A stretch of 10,028 nt of DNA from Bacillota bacterium (lineage in GTDB: Bacteria; Bacillota; Clostridia; Oscillospirales; Oscillospiraceae), in NCBI GenBank assembly GCA_009781925.1, contig WQUU01000224.1, positions 1 to 10,028 of the forward strand. Direction: 5' to 3'. Position 1 is the first letter of the stretch. Each line of letters begins with the position of its first letter. The translations under genes were made by a program, and so were the position numbers. Below, one piece after another: positions 1 through 6,458 of the stretch. The notes beneath the pieces are model-generated. The model searched no databases, was not told the DNA's origin, and saw only the letters and a list, made by a program, of their open reading frames with translations.

Positions 1-1077
1 GACACGCCGAAAATCGAAAAGTCCCGCAAGGGGCCCAAAGACGCCTTTGTGGAGACTCTGCGCACCAATACCGCCCTCATCCGCCGCCACCTCCGCAACG
101 CCGATTTGAAAATCACTGAGACCAAGGTGGGCAAGCGCTCCAACACCGCCGTCGCAATCTGCTACATCAGCGGCATCACGGACATGGCTCTTGTCAATGA
201 GATGCAAAGGCGCGTGGACGCCATCGACATCGACGGCCTGATCTCCCCCGGCAACCTCGAGGAGTACCTCCTGGATCGCCCCCGCTCTCCCGCGCCCCAG
301 GCCCTGCACACGGAGCGGCCCGACCGCTTCTGCCTGAACCTCCTGGAGGGCCGCGTGGGGGTTCTCGTGGACGGCATTCCCCACGCATTGCTGATGCCGG
401 TCAACTTCCACCAATTTTTCAAGTTCCCGGAGGACAACGCCTACCACTTCTTCGCGGGCAGCATGCTCATGGTTCTGCGCTACATCGCGCTGATCCTCAG
501 CACACTCTTTCCCGCCGTCGCCGTGGCGGTGACCATGTACCACCAGGAGATGATCCCCACCAAACTTCTGCTGTCCATGATCGGGAACGCCCAACAGGTG
601 CCGTTCAGCGTGGCTACGGAGGTGCTGGGGCTGCTCCTGGCTTTTTTGCTCCTCCAGGAGGCCCAGACGCGCCTGCCCACCCCTGTGGGCGACACCATCA
701 GCCTCATCGGCGCGCTGATTCTGGGTCAGGCGGCAGTGGAGGCGAACATTGTGAGCCCGATTTCGGTCATCATCTTCGCCGCCGCCGCCATCGCGGGCTA
801 CACGGCGGGGGACATGGATCTGAGCATGGCCTGCCGCATCATCCGGGTGATCATGGTCATCGTGGCGATTTTCACGGGACTCTTCGGCGTCATGGCGGCG
901 CTGATTCTCATCTTCCACCACCTCTCGGGCCTCACAAGCCTCGGGGCGCCCTACATGGTGCCTGCTACCGACGGCCAGCAGAAAGGCTTTTGGCGTCTGG
1001 TCCCGAGAGCCCCGCTGCGGCGGAAAAAATATAGGCCCGAATCGCTGAATACGGGGGATCGGAGGAATCAGGGGTGA
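1..1077 (+). CDS. gerAA: Spore germination protein, GerA family A subunit (5' truncated by window)
   Basis: A subunit of a GerA-type germinant receptor, an integral protein of the spore inner membrane that takes part in nutrient sensing with the B and C subunits. The reading frame is open from base 1 (DTPKIEKSRKGPKDAFVETL), so the true start lies upstream; the GTG at 49 is internal, because the preceding residues already match the family's 'RGP..gFvEtLrtN.aLiRrrl' block. Other family signatures follow: EGRVGVLVDGIPHALLMPVN (about bases 346-405), a PED motif near 427, a hydrophobic cluster from about 475 to 920 containing QEAQTRLPTPVGDTISLIGA and GQAAVEANIVSP, and GAPYMVP near the end. Family members are about 480-550 residues long, so roughly the N-terminal third is missing. 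The stop overlaps the next start (GTGA, 1074-1077), indicating translational coupling with gerC. The family call is very secure; the germinant cannot be inferred, and the symbol is generic. Confidence 0.95.
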   Translation, partial: DTPKIEKSRKGPKDAFVETLRTNTALIRRHLRNADLKITETKVGKRSNTAVAICYISGITDMALVNEMQRRVDAIDIDGLISPGNLEEYLLDRPRSPAPQALHTERPDRFCLNLLEGRVGVLVDGIPHALLMPVNFHQFFKFPEDNAYHFFAGSMLMVLRYIALILSTLFPAVAVAVTMYHQEMIPTKLLLSMIGNAQQVPFSVATEVLGLLLAFLLLQEAQTRLPTPVGDTISLIGALILGQAAVEANIVSPISVIIFAAAAIAGYTAGDMDLSMACRIIRVIMVIVAIFTGLFGVMAALILIFHHLSGLTSLGAPYMVPATDGQQKGFWRLVPRAPLRRKKYRPESLNTGDRRNQG

Positions 1078-2246
1078 AAAGAAAGCGTTTCATTGTAGGG
1101 GGCGGCGTCCCCGACGCCCCGCATCGGTGCGAAAGAAAAGGCGCGGGCCGTCGAGGACGCCGGCCCCTACTGGTCTGGCCTCTTGTTTTACTGCTTACCC
1201 TCCTCCTGTCCGGCTGCGGCATGGGCGGCTCAATCTATGACAACTACCGCGCCATCGAAAACCTTCAGCTTGTCACCGCCGTCGGCATCGACCGGGAGGA
1301 GAGCGGTGACATGCGCTTGTCCTCCTGCTCCCAATTGGGGGAGGACGAGGACAAACGCGTGGTACTCAGCGCGGCGGCGCCCTCTCTCACCGAGGCGCTG
1401 CTCCTCTGCCAGGACTACGCCCCCCGGGTGGAGCTCTTCTACGCCCACGCCGGCGTGGCCGTCTTCGGCGAGGAGGCCCTGAAACAGGGGATCGGCGAGA
1501 CCCTCGACTTCATGGAGCGGGGGACGCAGTTCAGGCCCGGCCTGCACCTCTTTGCCCTGCGCGGCGGGTCGGCCTCGGAGTTGTTCGAGGGCCGGGCCGG
1601 GTCAAAATTCGGCGTCGCCGACGTGCTGAGCACCCTGGAGGAGAGTCTCAAAAAAGACGGGCGGGGCTTTGCCAGCGCCTTTGACGAGGTGGCAAAAGAC
1701 CTCTCCGAGACGGGCGTCACCCTCCTCTGCGCCGTCGAGCTCAAAGACCCCAAAGAGGTGGCGCTGTCCGAGGAGGAGGCGTCGGCCCTGGCAGTCCCCG
1801 CCGGCTTCGCGGTGCTGAAAGACGGGAAACTTGCGGGTTATCTGTCGGGGGACACCGCCCGGGGCGTCTGCCTTTTCAAAGAGAAGGCCGCCCATAGCTT
1901 CATCCGAGTGGAGGACGGAGAAAATCTTGTCACCGTGGAGCTCACGGGCTGTAAGGCGACAAGAAAGGGCGCTTCCATCAGGTTAAACGCCGGGGCCGTC
2001 ATCATCGAGCAGAGCGCGCCCCGCGCGGTGACCGAGCCCGCGGCCCTGGAGCGCCTGAGCGCCGAAGTGGCCCAAGAGCTGCGGCGCTGCGCCGCCGAGG
2101 CCGTGAAAACCTCCCGCGATCTCAACGCGGACTTCCTGGGCCTCGGCGCCGACCGGAACCTGCCCCTCAGCCTGTCCGTAGATGTAAAGATCGACCACGG
2201 CGGGAACCTGGGCGATCCCCAGAGTGTCACGGGAGGTGAGCGCTGA
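1074..2246 (+). CDS. gerAC: Spore germination lipoprotein, Ger(x)C family
   Basis: C subunit of the germinant receptor, a lipoprotein expected on the outer face of the spore inner membrane. The 390-residue product has a lipoprotein signal: basic N-region, hydrophobic core LVWPLVLLLTLLL and lipobox LSGC, with Cys48 the predicted lipidated residue. The Ger(x)C hallmarks LQLVTAVGIDRE (about residues 64-75) and FYAHAGVAVFGEEALKQGI follow, then LDFMERGTQFRPG. The length is normal for the family. The start is GTG 1074, with GGAGG at 1061-1065; there is no other in-frame ATG, GTG or TTG before the lipobox, so this start is forced. Oddly, the N-region is far too long: residues 8-32 are encoded by a palindromic repeat (see the repeat at 1095-1170), which seems to have inserted in frame. 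The gene overlaps gerA by 4 bases and gerB by 1 base. Confidence 0.93.
   Translation: MKRKRFIVGGGVPDAPHRCERKGAGRRGRRPLLVWPLVLLLTLLLSGCGMGGSIYDNYRAIENLQLVTAVGIDREESGDMRLSSCSQLGEDEDKRVVLSAAAPSLTEALLLCQDYAPRVELFYAHAGVAVFGEEALKQGIGETLDFMERGTQFRPGLHLFALRGGSASELFEGRAGSKFGVADVLSTLEESLKKDGRGFASAFDEVAKDLSETGVTLLCAVELKDPKEVALSEEEASALAVPAGFAVLKDGKLAGYLSGDTARGVCLFKEKAAHSFIRVEDGENLVTVELTGCKATRKGASIRLNAGAVIIEQSAPRAVTEPAALERLSAEVAQELRRCAAEAVKTSRDLNADFLGLGADRNLPLSLSVDVKIDHGGNLGDPQSVTGGER
1095..1170. repeat. REP-like palindromic element inside gerC signal peptide
   Basis: Two 28-base arms, 1095-1122 and 1143-1170, are imperfect reverse complements (25 of 28 positions match) with a 20-base centre. The outer ends are GTAGGGG and CCCCTAC. 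Each arm can also fold alone: GGGGCG/CGCCCC at 1099-1104 and 1115-1120, and GGGCCG/CGGCCC at 1145-1150 and 1161-1166, both with 10-base loops, as in paired REP sequences. A related block lies at 3386-3469. If the TA at 1096-1097 and 1168-1169 is a target-site duplication, the insertion is 72 bases, exactly 24 codons, and removing it leaves an ordinary lipoprotein signal peptide. The palindrome is seen directly; the insertion history is inference. Confidence 0.8.
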
Positions 2247-3376
2247 TGCCGCAAAACCGGGAAAAAGTCAGCCGGCGCAATCTGGCGGTTTTGGCCTTTC
2301 TGATTCTGCTGCCGCCGATCTTTCAGCGCGCGCCGGGCTTTCTCATGGGCGCGGCGGGAAAGGCGGCCTGGCTCTCCGGCCTCTTGACTTTTGTCCCTCT
2401 TTTGCTGTATTTCCTTTTTCTGCGCCTGTTTTTAAAAAACAGGGCGGAGGGCGAGGGTTTATCCGAACTCTTTCTCCGCGCCCTCGGGCCGCTGGCAGGG
2501 CGGGCGGCGCTGCTGCTCAACGCCTTATGGTTTCTTTTTTACGCGGGGTTCGCCCTGCGCGCCGCCGGAGCCCGTCTGGCCGACACGATCTACCCCGCCG
2601 CCGCGTACCAATTCTTCACGGTCGCCACACTGCTGATCGCGGCCGTCGCCGCCTTTGGCAGAACCGGCGCGCTGATCCGCACGGGCGCGCATTTGGCCCC
2701 CTTCGTGTTTGTGGTGATCGGATTGATCTTTCTCCTGGCGCTGCCGAAGCTGGATATCAAGAGCCTGCTGCCGCTGCGCGCCGGTGACACAGTACCCGTT
2801 CTCAGCGGCGCGGCGATGGGCTTTAACCTGGCGAGCACGGCGGCCTATGTGGCTTTTTTCACCCGTGATCTGCCGACAGGGGAACGAAAAAAAGGCCCGC
2901 TTCTCTGGCTGGCTTTTTTTGTCGCCCTGACCCTGGCGCTGCTCTGCGCCGTCTGCCAGAGCGCTTTTGGCCCGGCGCTGACGCAGAAACTCAACTACCC
3001 CTTCTTCTCCATGATCCGGGACATCACCCTGTTCAAAGTCCTCACCCGCTATGAGGCGATGATCGTCACCATCTGGACGCTGGGGGACTACTTTCTCTCC
3101 GCGCTCCTGTTGCTCGCCGGCGCGGGGCAGCTTCAGCTGGTGTTTCACGCAGCCGTACCGGAGGATCCGGGCAAGCGCCTGCCCCTCTTTCGGGAGGGGC
3201 GATGGACAATTTGGCTGAGCGTGGCCGCGGCGCTGGCACTGTCCCTGACCCTCGCCCCGCGCCAGAGCGAGTTGAAGGCCCTGGCCGAGACGGTCATACC
3301 GGCGGTTAAATGGGCGGTGGCCCTGGGATTGTACCCGCTGGTATTTGTGATCGGGAAAATTCGAAAAACAATTTGA
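2246..3376 (+). CDS. gerAB: Spore germination permease, GerB family
   Basis: B subunit of the germinant receptor, belonging to the spore permease branch of the amino acid/polyamine/organocation transporter superfamily; in characterised receptors this subunit contributes to germinant recognition. The 376-residue length is normal for the family. It is very hydrophobic, with about ten membrane segments that I place near residues 12-28, 40-63, 87-108, 121-139, 150-167, 186-205, 218-240, 272-295, 319-337 and 350-370. The stretch LTRYEAMIVTIWTLGDYF (266-283) matches the conserved R-x-E...W block of the family. The start ATG 2246 overlaps the gerC stop by one base (TGATG) and has a near-perfect Shine-Dalgarno, GGGAGGTGAG at 2231-2240. 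It is the last gene of the A-C-B operon; no classical terminator follows, only the palindromic repeat block. Confidence 0.93.
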   Translation: MPQNREKVSRRNLAVLAFLILLPPIFQRAPGFLMGAAGKAAWLSGLLTFVPLLLYFLFLRLFLKNRAEGEGLSELFLRALGPLAGRAALLLNALWFLFYAGFALRAAGARLADTIYPAAAYQFFTVATLLIAAVAAFGRTGALIRTGAHLAPFVFVVIGLIFLLALPKLDIKSLLPLRAGDTVPVLSGAAMGFNLASTAAYVAFFTRDLPTGERKKGPLLWLAFFVALTLALLCAVCQSAFGPALTQKLNYPFFSMIRDITLFKVLTRYEAMIVTIWTLGDYFLSALLLLAGAGQLQLVFHAAVPEDPGKRLPLFREGRWTIWLSVAAALALSLTLAPRQSELKALAETVIPAVKWAVALGLYPLVFVIGKIRKTI

Positions 3377-3385
3377 ATGAAATGC

Positions 3386-3469
3386 GCGGGCCGCCGGGGG
3401 CGTCGTGCCCTACAGCACCGTACCCTGTAGGGGCCGACGCCCCCGGCGCGCCGTGTTCCCCGCCCCTAC
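3386..3469. repeat. Palindromic REP-like repeat block between gerB and gtrA
   Basis: The arms 3386-3415 and 3425-3454 are near-perfect reverse complements around a 9-base loop, with about four mismatches in thirty positions. Further out, GTAGGGGC (3427-3434) pairs with GCCCCTAC (3462-3469), giving a 43-base subelement with perfect 8-base ends. The GTAGGGG end and the CGACGCCC/GGCG core are shared with the element inside gerC, so these are members of one dispersed family. Here the GTAGGG ends face inward, as if two half-units were joined tail to tail. The RNA hairpin would be very stable but has no T-tract. It ends 10 bases upstream of the -35 box of the next promoter. Confidence 0.8.
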
Positions 3470-3479
3470 GCAATTTCTG

Positions 3480-3508
3480 TTGACATCCGCTCATGGCTGC
3501 TTTATGAT
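3480..3508 (+). promoter_or_regulatory. Sigma-A type promoter of the gtrA-lpdA-lplA operon
   Basis: TTGACA (3480-3485), a 17-base spacer and TATGAT (3503-3508) form a near-consensus housekeeping promoter. Transcription would start near 3515, leaving a leader of about 30 bases to the start codon at 3545, which is preceded by AAGGGGAG at 3531-3538. Confidence 0.85.
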
Positions 3509-3544
3509 AGGGGACACAGAAACAAAGAGTAAGGGGAGATTTCT

Positions 3545-4057
3545 ATGGAGCAGGACTACATGCCCGTCAAACTCACGCGGGGGCAGGAGATCAAAAAATT
3601 TTTTACGTTCGTTTTCTTTTCCATCTCGGCGGGCCTGATTCAGATCGGGGTTTACACCCTACTCAATCAGGTTTTGGGCATCAAATCCTGGTGGCTGTCC
3701 TATCTGCCGGCACTCGTCTGTTCCGTGCTCTGGAATTTCACGATCAACCGCAGGTTCAACTTCAAATCCGTCAGCAACGTGGGCATCGCAATGTTCAAGA
3801 TATTTGCATATTACTGTATATTCACCCCCGCCTCCACCCTCTGGGGGGATGCGCTGAGCAAGCTGAATGTGGGCCTGAGCCCCGATGTCTGGGGCTATGT
3901 CATCTTAGTCGGCACCATGCTCGTCAACTTTGTCACCGAATTCTGCGTCTACCGCTTCTGGGTGTATCCCCGCAGCATCAACAGCTCCGCGGCGGGGCAG
4001 CGGGAACAGGAGCGGATCGGGCAGCGGCAGTTGGAGGAAGTAAATGGACACATTTGA
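3545..4057 (+). CDS. GtrA-like family membrane protein
   Basis: A 170-residue integral membrane protein of the GtrA/DPMS-like family. Family members are linked to polyprenol-linked sugar translocation or cell-surface polysaccharide modification; the substrate cannot be told from sequence. Four membrane segments are visible, near residues 18-41, 47-66, 82-100 and 115-135. The two family signatures are present: SVLWNFTINRRFNF (60-73) after the second segment and LVNFVTEFCVYRFWVY (126-141) at the end of the fourth. The C-terminal tail is hydrophilic and Gln/Glu/Arg-rich. The start ATG 3545 is supported by AAGGGGAG at 3531-3538 and a strong promoter. The last 14 bases overlap the start of the dihydrolipoyl dehydrogenase gene, so the two are probably cotranscribed despite having no obvious functional link. 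Confidence 0.88.
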   Translation: MEQDYMPVKLTRGQEIKKFFTFVFFSISAGLIQIGVYTLLNQVLGIKSWWLSYLPALVCSVLWNFTINRRFNFKSVSNVGIAMFKIFAYYCIFTPASTLWGDALSKLNVGLSPDVWGYVILVGTMLVNFVTEFCVYRFWVYPRSINSSAAGQREQERIGQRQLEEVNGHI

Positions 4058-5414
4058 CCTGATCGTCATCGGCGGGGGGCCCGGCGGCTACCTCTGCGCG
4101 GAGCGCGCGGCCCAGGCGGGGCTCGGTGTCTGCCTCTTCGAGGAAAAAAAGCTGGGCGGCGCCTGTTTGAACGAGGGCTGCATCCCCACAAAGGCCCTGC
4201 TGAACAGCGCCAAGCTCTACCGCCACGCCATCGAGTCCGAAAAATTCGGCGTGACGGCGGAGCGTGTCACATACGACCACGCCCAGGCCGTGGCGCGCAA
4301 GGACAAAACGGTAAAAACCCTGGTGCGCGGCGTCGAGGCCACACTGAAGGGGTTGAACGTGCAAATCGTCGAGGCCGCGGCAAAAATCACCGGGCGGCAG
4401 GGTGAACACTTCGCCGTGGAGGCCGCCGGCGGGGCATACTTGGCCAAAAAGCTCTGCGTCGCCTCCGGCTCGGAGACGGTGATCCCGCCGATCCCGGGTC
4501 TCAAAGAGGCGCTGGACGGAGGCTTTGCCGTCACGAACCGGGAGGTCTTGGACTTAAAAACTTTGCCGAAAACCTTAGCCGTCATCGGCGGCGGCGTGAT
4601 CGGGCTGGAGATGGCATTTTATTTCTCGTCGGTTGGCGTGCAGGTCAGCGTGGTCGAGATGCTGGATAAGCTGGCGGGCAACACGGACGCGGACATCAGC
4701 CGCGCCCTCCGGGCCGAGTGCGAAAAGCGCGGCATGGCGGTGTATCTGAGCAGCCGCGTGCTGGAAGTTGCAAAAAACGCCCTCATTTTCACCGACGCGT
4801 CGGGCGAGCGGCGGGAGCTGCCCTGCGATCTCATTCTCCTCAGCGCGGGGCGCAGAGCCCGGACGGAGGGCCTGGGCCTCGAGACCTTGGGCGTGGAGAC
4901 GGATCGCGGCGCGGTTATCACGGACAAATATCTGTGTACCAACGCGGCAAGCGTCTACGCCGTGGGCGACTGCAACGGCAAGTCCATGCTGGCGCACACG
5001 GCCTACCGGGAGGCGGAGGTGGCTGTCCACCACATGCTGGGCGCCAAAGATGAGATGCGCTACGCGCATATTCCCGCCGTGATCTACACCGACCCGGAGG
5101 CGGCCTCCGCGGGCCTGACTCTGGAGGCCGCGATGGAACAGAGTTTTCGGGCGAAAGCCGTCCAAGTCCCCATGCGGTTTTCGGGCCGCTACCTGGCCGA
5201 GGTCGAGGGCGGCAGCGGCTTTTGCAAGCTCATTTTGGATGAGGCCGCGAACCGCTTGCTGGGCGTTCACCTCTACGGCCCCTACGCCTCGGAGATGATT
5301 CTGGCCGCCGAACTCATGCTGGACACGGAATTGCCGCCGGAGCGCCTGAAAAAGCTCGTCTTTCCCCACCCAACCGTGGGCGAGGTGATCCGGGAGGGCC
5401 TCTTCCAGCTGTGA
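4044..5414 (+). CDS. lpdA: Dihydrolipoyl dehydrogenase (E3)
   Basis: FAD-dependent disulfide oxidoreductase that reoxidises dihydrolipoyl groups with NAD+, as the E3 component of 2-oxoacid dehydrogenase complexes or the L-protein of the glycine cleavage system. All key elements are visible in 456 residues, a normal length. They are the FAD-binding GGGPGG (10-15), the redox-active disulfide in GGACLNEGCIPTK with Cys41 and Cys46, the NAD-binding GGGVIGLE (182-189), the second FAD motif VYAVGDC (304-310), and the C-terminal FPHPTVGE with the catalytic pair His442/Glu447. The HPTxxE ending separates it from mercuric and glutathione reductase relatives that lack parts of this set. There is no fused N-terminal lipoyl domain. 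ATG 4044 has GGAGG at 4033-4037. It overlaps gtrA by 14 bases and lplA by 4 bases. No E1, E2 or gcv gene is in view. Confidence 0.95.
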   Translation: MDTFDLIVIGGGPGGYLCAERAAQAGLGVCLFEEKKLGGACLNEGCIPTKALLNSAKLYRHAIESEKFGVTAERVTYDHAQAVARKDKTVKTLVRGVEATLKGLNVQIVEAAAKITGRQGEHFAVEAAGGAYLAKKLCVASGSETVIPPIPGLKEALDGGFAVTNREVLDLKTLPKTLAVIGGGVIGLEMAFYFSSVGVQVSVVEMLDKLAGNTDADISRALRAECEKRGMAVYLSSRVLEVAKNALIFTDASGERRELPCDLILLSAGRRARTEGLGLETLGVETDRGAVITDKYLCTNAASVYAVGDCNGKSMLAHTAYREAEVAVHHMLGAKDEMRYAHIPAVIYTDPEAASAGLTLEAAMEQSFRAKAVQVPMRFSGRYLAEVEGGSGFCKLILDEAANRLLGVHLYGPYASEMILAAELMLDTELPPERLKKLVFPHPTVGEVIREGLFQL

Positions 5415-6199
5415 GGAATCTTTTCTGCCGCTCCCCCAGTTCGGACGCCTATGACAACCTGGCGCTGGACGAGCACCTTCTCAATATCGCGCAGCCGGGG
5501 GAATTGTACCTTTATCTCTATGTCAACGCAAAAGCCGTCATCCTCGGGCGCAACCAGAATCCCTGGAAAGAGTGCGATCTGGAGGCGATGCGCCAAGACG
5601 GGGTTCAGCTTGTCCGGCGGCTCTCCGGCGGCGGAGCGGTGTACCACGACAGGGGAAACTTGAATTTTTCCTTCATCAGCGGCGCGGGCCGCGGCGACGA
5701 GGCCGCGCAAAACGCTTTGCTGCTGGCGGCGCTTCAAGATTTTGGCCTCGCGGCGGAATTCACCGGGCGGAACGACTTCTGCACCCCGGACGGGCGCAAA
5801 TTCTCCGGCACAGCCTACTGTAACCGGGGGGACAGGCGTCTGCGCCACGGTACTTTGCTCATTGACGCCAACCTGGGCGACGTGCAAAAATACCTGACGC
5901 CGCGTTCCGATAAACTCGCCGCGCACGGAGTGGACTCCGTGCGCGGCCGGGTGTGCAATCTCCGGGAGCTCCGCCCTGGTCTCACGGTGGAGGACATGGC
6001 GGCGGCGCTGTTTCGGCGCTTCGGCGCGGACGAGACGGTTACGCCGTCCGGGCGTGACATCGCGGAGGTCGCGGGGCTGCGCGCGAAAAACGCCTCGGAG
6101 ACCTGGATTTTTGGCGCCACACCGAAGTTTGACACGGACGCCATGGATCCGGATATCCTGCTCTGTCATTCTGAGCGCGGCGCAGAATCCGTCCCCTAA
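5411..6199 (+). CDS. lplA: Lipoate-protein ligase A, lacking the C-terminal accessory domain
   Basis: Attaches lipoate to lipoyl domains through a lipoyl-AMP intermediate. The catalytic domain is intact, with RRLSGGGAVYHDRGNLNFSF (69-88), GRND (119-122), DGRKFSGTAYC (127-137) with the presumed catalytic Lys130, and HGTLLID (146-152). The product is only 262 residues, whereas typical bacterial enzymes run to about 325-340. The sequence stops just after WIFGATPKFD (232-241), the point where the C-terminal domain normally begins, and ends in LLCHSERGAESVP, which is encoded by a dispersed repeat (6164-6190). The C-terminal domain is known to matter for lipoate adenylation, so activity may be reduced, limited to transfer, or lost. 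The GTG start at 5411 overlaps the lpdA stop (GTGA), with GGGAGGG at 5392-5398 at a rather long spacing. Pairing with lpdA supports a lipoate role. Confidence 0.88.
   Translation: MRNLFCRSPSSDAYDNLALDEHLLNIAQPGELYLYLYVNAKAVILGRNQNPWKECDLEAMRQDGVQLVRRLSGGGAVYHDRGNLNFSFISGAGRGDEAAQNALLLAALQDFGLAAEFTGRNDFCTPDGRKFSGTAYCNRGDRRLRHGTLLIDANLGDVQKYLTPRSDKLAAHGVDSVRGRVCNLRELRPGLTVEDMAAALFRRFGADETVTPSGRDIAEVAGLRAKNASETWIFGATPKFDTDAMDPDILLCHSERGAESVP
6164..6190. repeat. Dispersed 'CHSERSEES'-type repeat forming the 3' end of lplA
   Basis: The 27-base sequence starts TGTCATTCTGAGCG and ends GCAGAATCC. Its ATTCTG...CAGAAT ends are inverted repeats. It matches a repeat widespread in bacterial genomes that is often read through as CHSERSEES-like peptides (here CHSERGAES) or, on the other strand, ILRRAQND-like peptides. 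I recognise it from memory; copy number in this genome cannot be seen from one window. Confidence 0.65.
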
Positions 6200-6218
6200 A
6201 TTTGGAATCATGGATGAG

Positions 6219-6247
6219 TTGTAAATATTGTAAGAAACATATTGTAA
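6219..6247 (+). promoter_or_regulatory. TTGTAA direct repeats, candidate operator of the rubredoxin operon
   Basis: TTGTAA occurs three times, at 6219-6224, 6228-6233 and 6242-6247. The last two are part of an identical nonamer, ATATTGTAA, at 6225-6233 and 6239-6247. The third copy is also the -35 box. A one-base variant, ATATTGCAA, lies on the minus strand at 8181-8189 across the -10 region of the rrf2 gene. This could be a shared regulator site, but AT-rich chance similarity is possible. Confidence 0.35.
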
Positions 6248-6270
6248 TCAATTTCAGTGCGTGTTATAAT
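6242..6270 (+). promoter_or_regulatory. Extended -10 promoter of the rubredoxin-fprA operon
   Basis: TTGTAA (6242-6247), a 17-base spacer and a perfect TATAAT (6265-6270), preceded by the extended -10 element TG at 6262-6263. The leader would be about 30 bases, with GGAGG at 6297-6301 seven bases before the rubredoxin ATG. Confidence 0.85.
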
Positions 6271-6308
6271 GCATCCGACCCAAAAAACTATCATTTGGAG
6301 GTTTTCCC

Positions 6309-6458
6309 ATGAAACGATATGTTTGCAATCTCTGCGGTTATGTCTATGACCCCATCGAGAACGACGACGTAGACTTTGAGGATCTGCCGGAGGACTACGT
6401 TTGCCCGCTGTGCGGCGCGGGGAAGGACGAGTTCACGGAGGAAGAGGACGAGGAATGA
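6309..6458 (+). CDS. Rubredoxin
   Basis: A 49-residue cytoplasmic iron protein with a single Fe(Cys)4 centre, expected to donate electrons to the flavodiiron protein encoded immediately downstream. The two metal-binding knuckles are clear: [12 protein letters not shown] with Cys6 and Cys9, and [15 protein letters not shown] with Cys32 and Cys35. The loop between them is shorter than in the common 52-54 residue rubredoxins, lacking about seven residues of the usual 'NGI.PGT' stretch; short-loop rubredoxins are known. A Tyr replaces the usual Trp before the second CxxC. The C-terminal tail is very acidic (EEEDEE). The start has a strong Shine-Dalgarno at 6297-6301. The stop overlaps the fprA start (ATGA, 6455-6458), a sign of coupled translation. 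Confidence 0.95.
   Translation: MKRYVCNLCGYVYDPIENDDVDFEDLPEDYVCPLCGAGKDEFTEEEDEE

Noticed and set aside
2525..3148. Minus-strand frame (207 codons) opposite gerB
   Set aside because: The sequence is low-complexity and charged, the mirror of a hydrophobic membrane protein gene; there is no ribosome binding site or family match.
4575..5369. Long open frame (264 codons) on the minus strand opposite lpdA
   Set aside because: It lies wholly inside a gene with complete enzyme motifs; the predicted peptide is rich in Arg, Gly, His and Gln, as expected for a shadow of GC-rich coding DNA, and resembles no family I know.
5282..6211. Long open frame (309 codons) on the minus strand opposite lplA
   Set aside because: Same reasoning: lplA on the plus strand carries all catalytic motifs, and the antisense peptide has no recognisable domain and lacks a convincing start signal.
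6401..6454. Upstream ATG extending fprA by 18 codons
   Set aside because: These codons overlap the rubredoxin gene in another frame, are not part of the flavodiiron fold, and the ATGA junction at 6455 is the better start.
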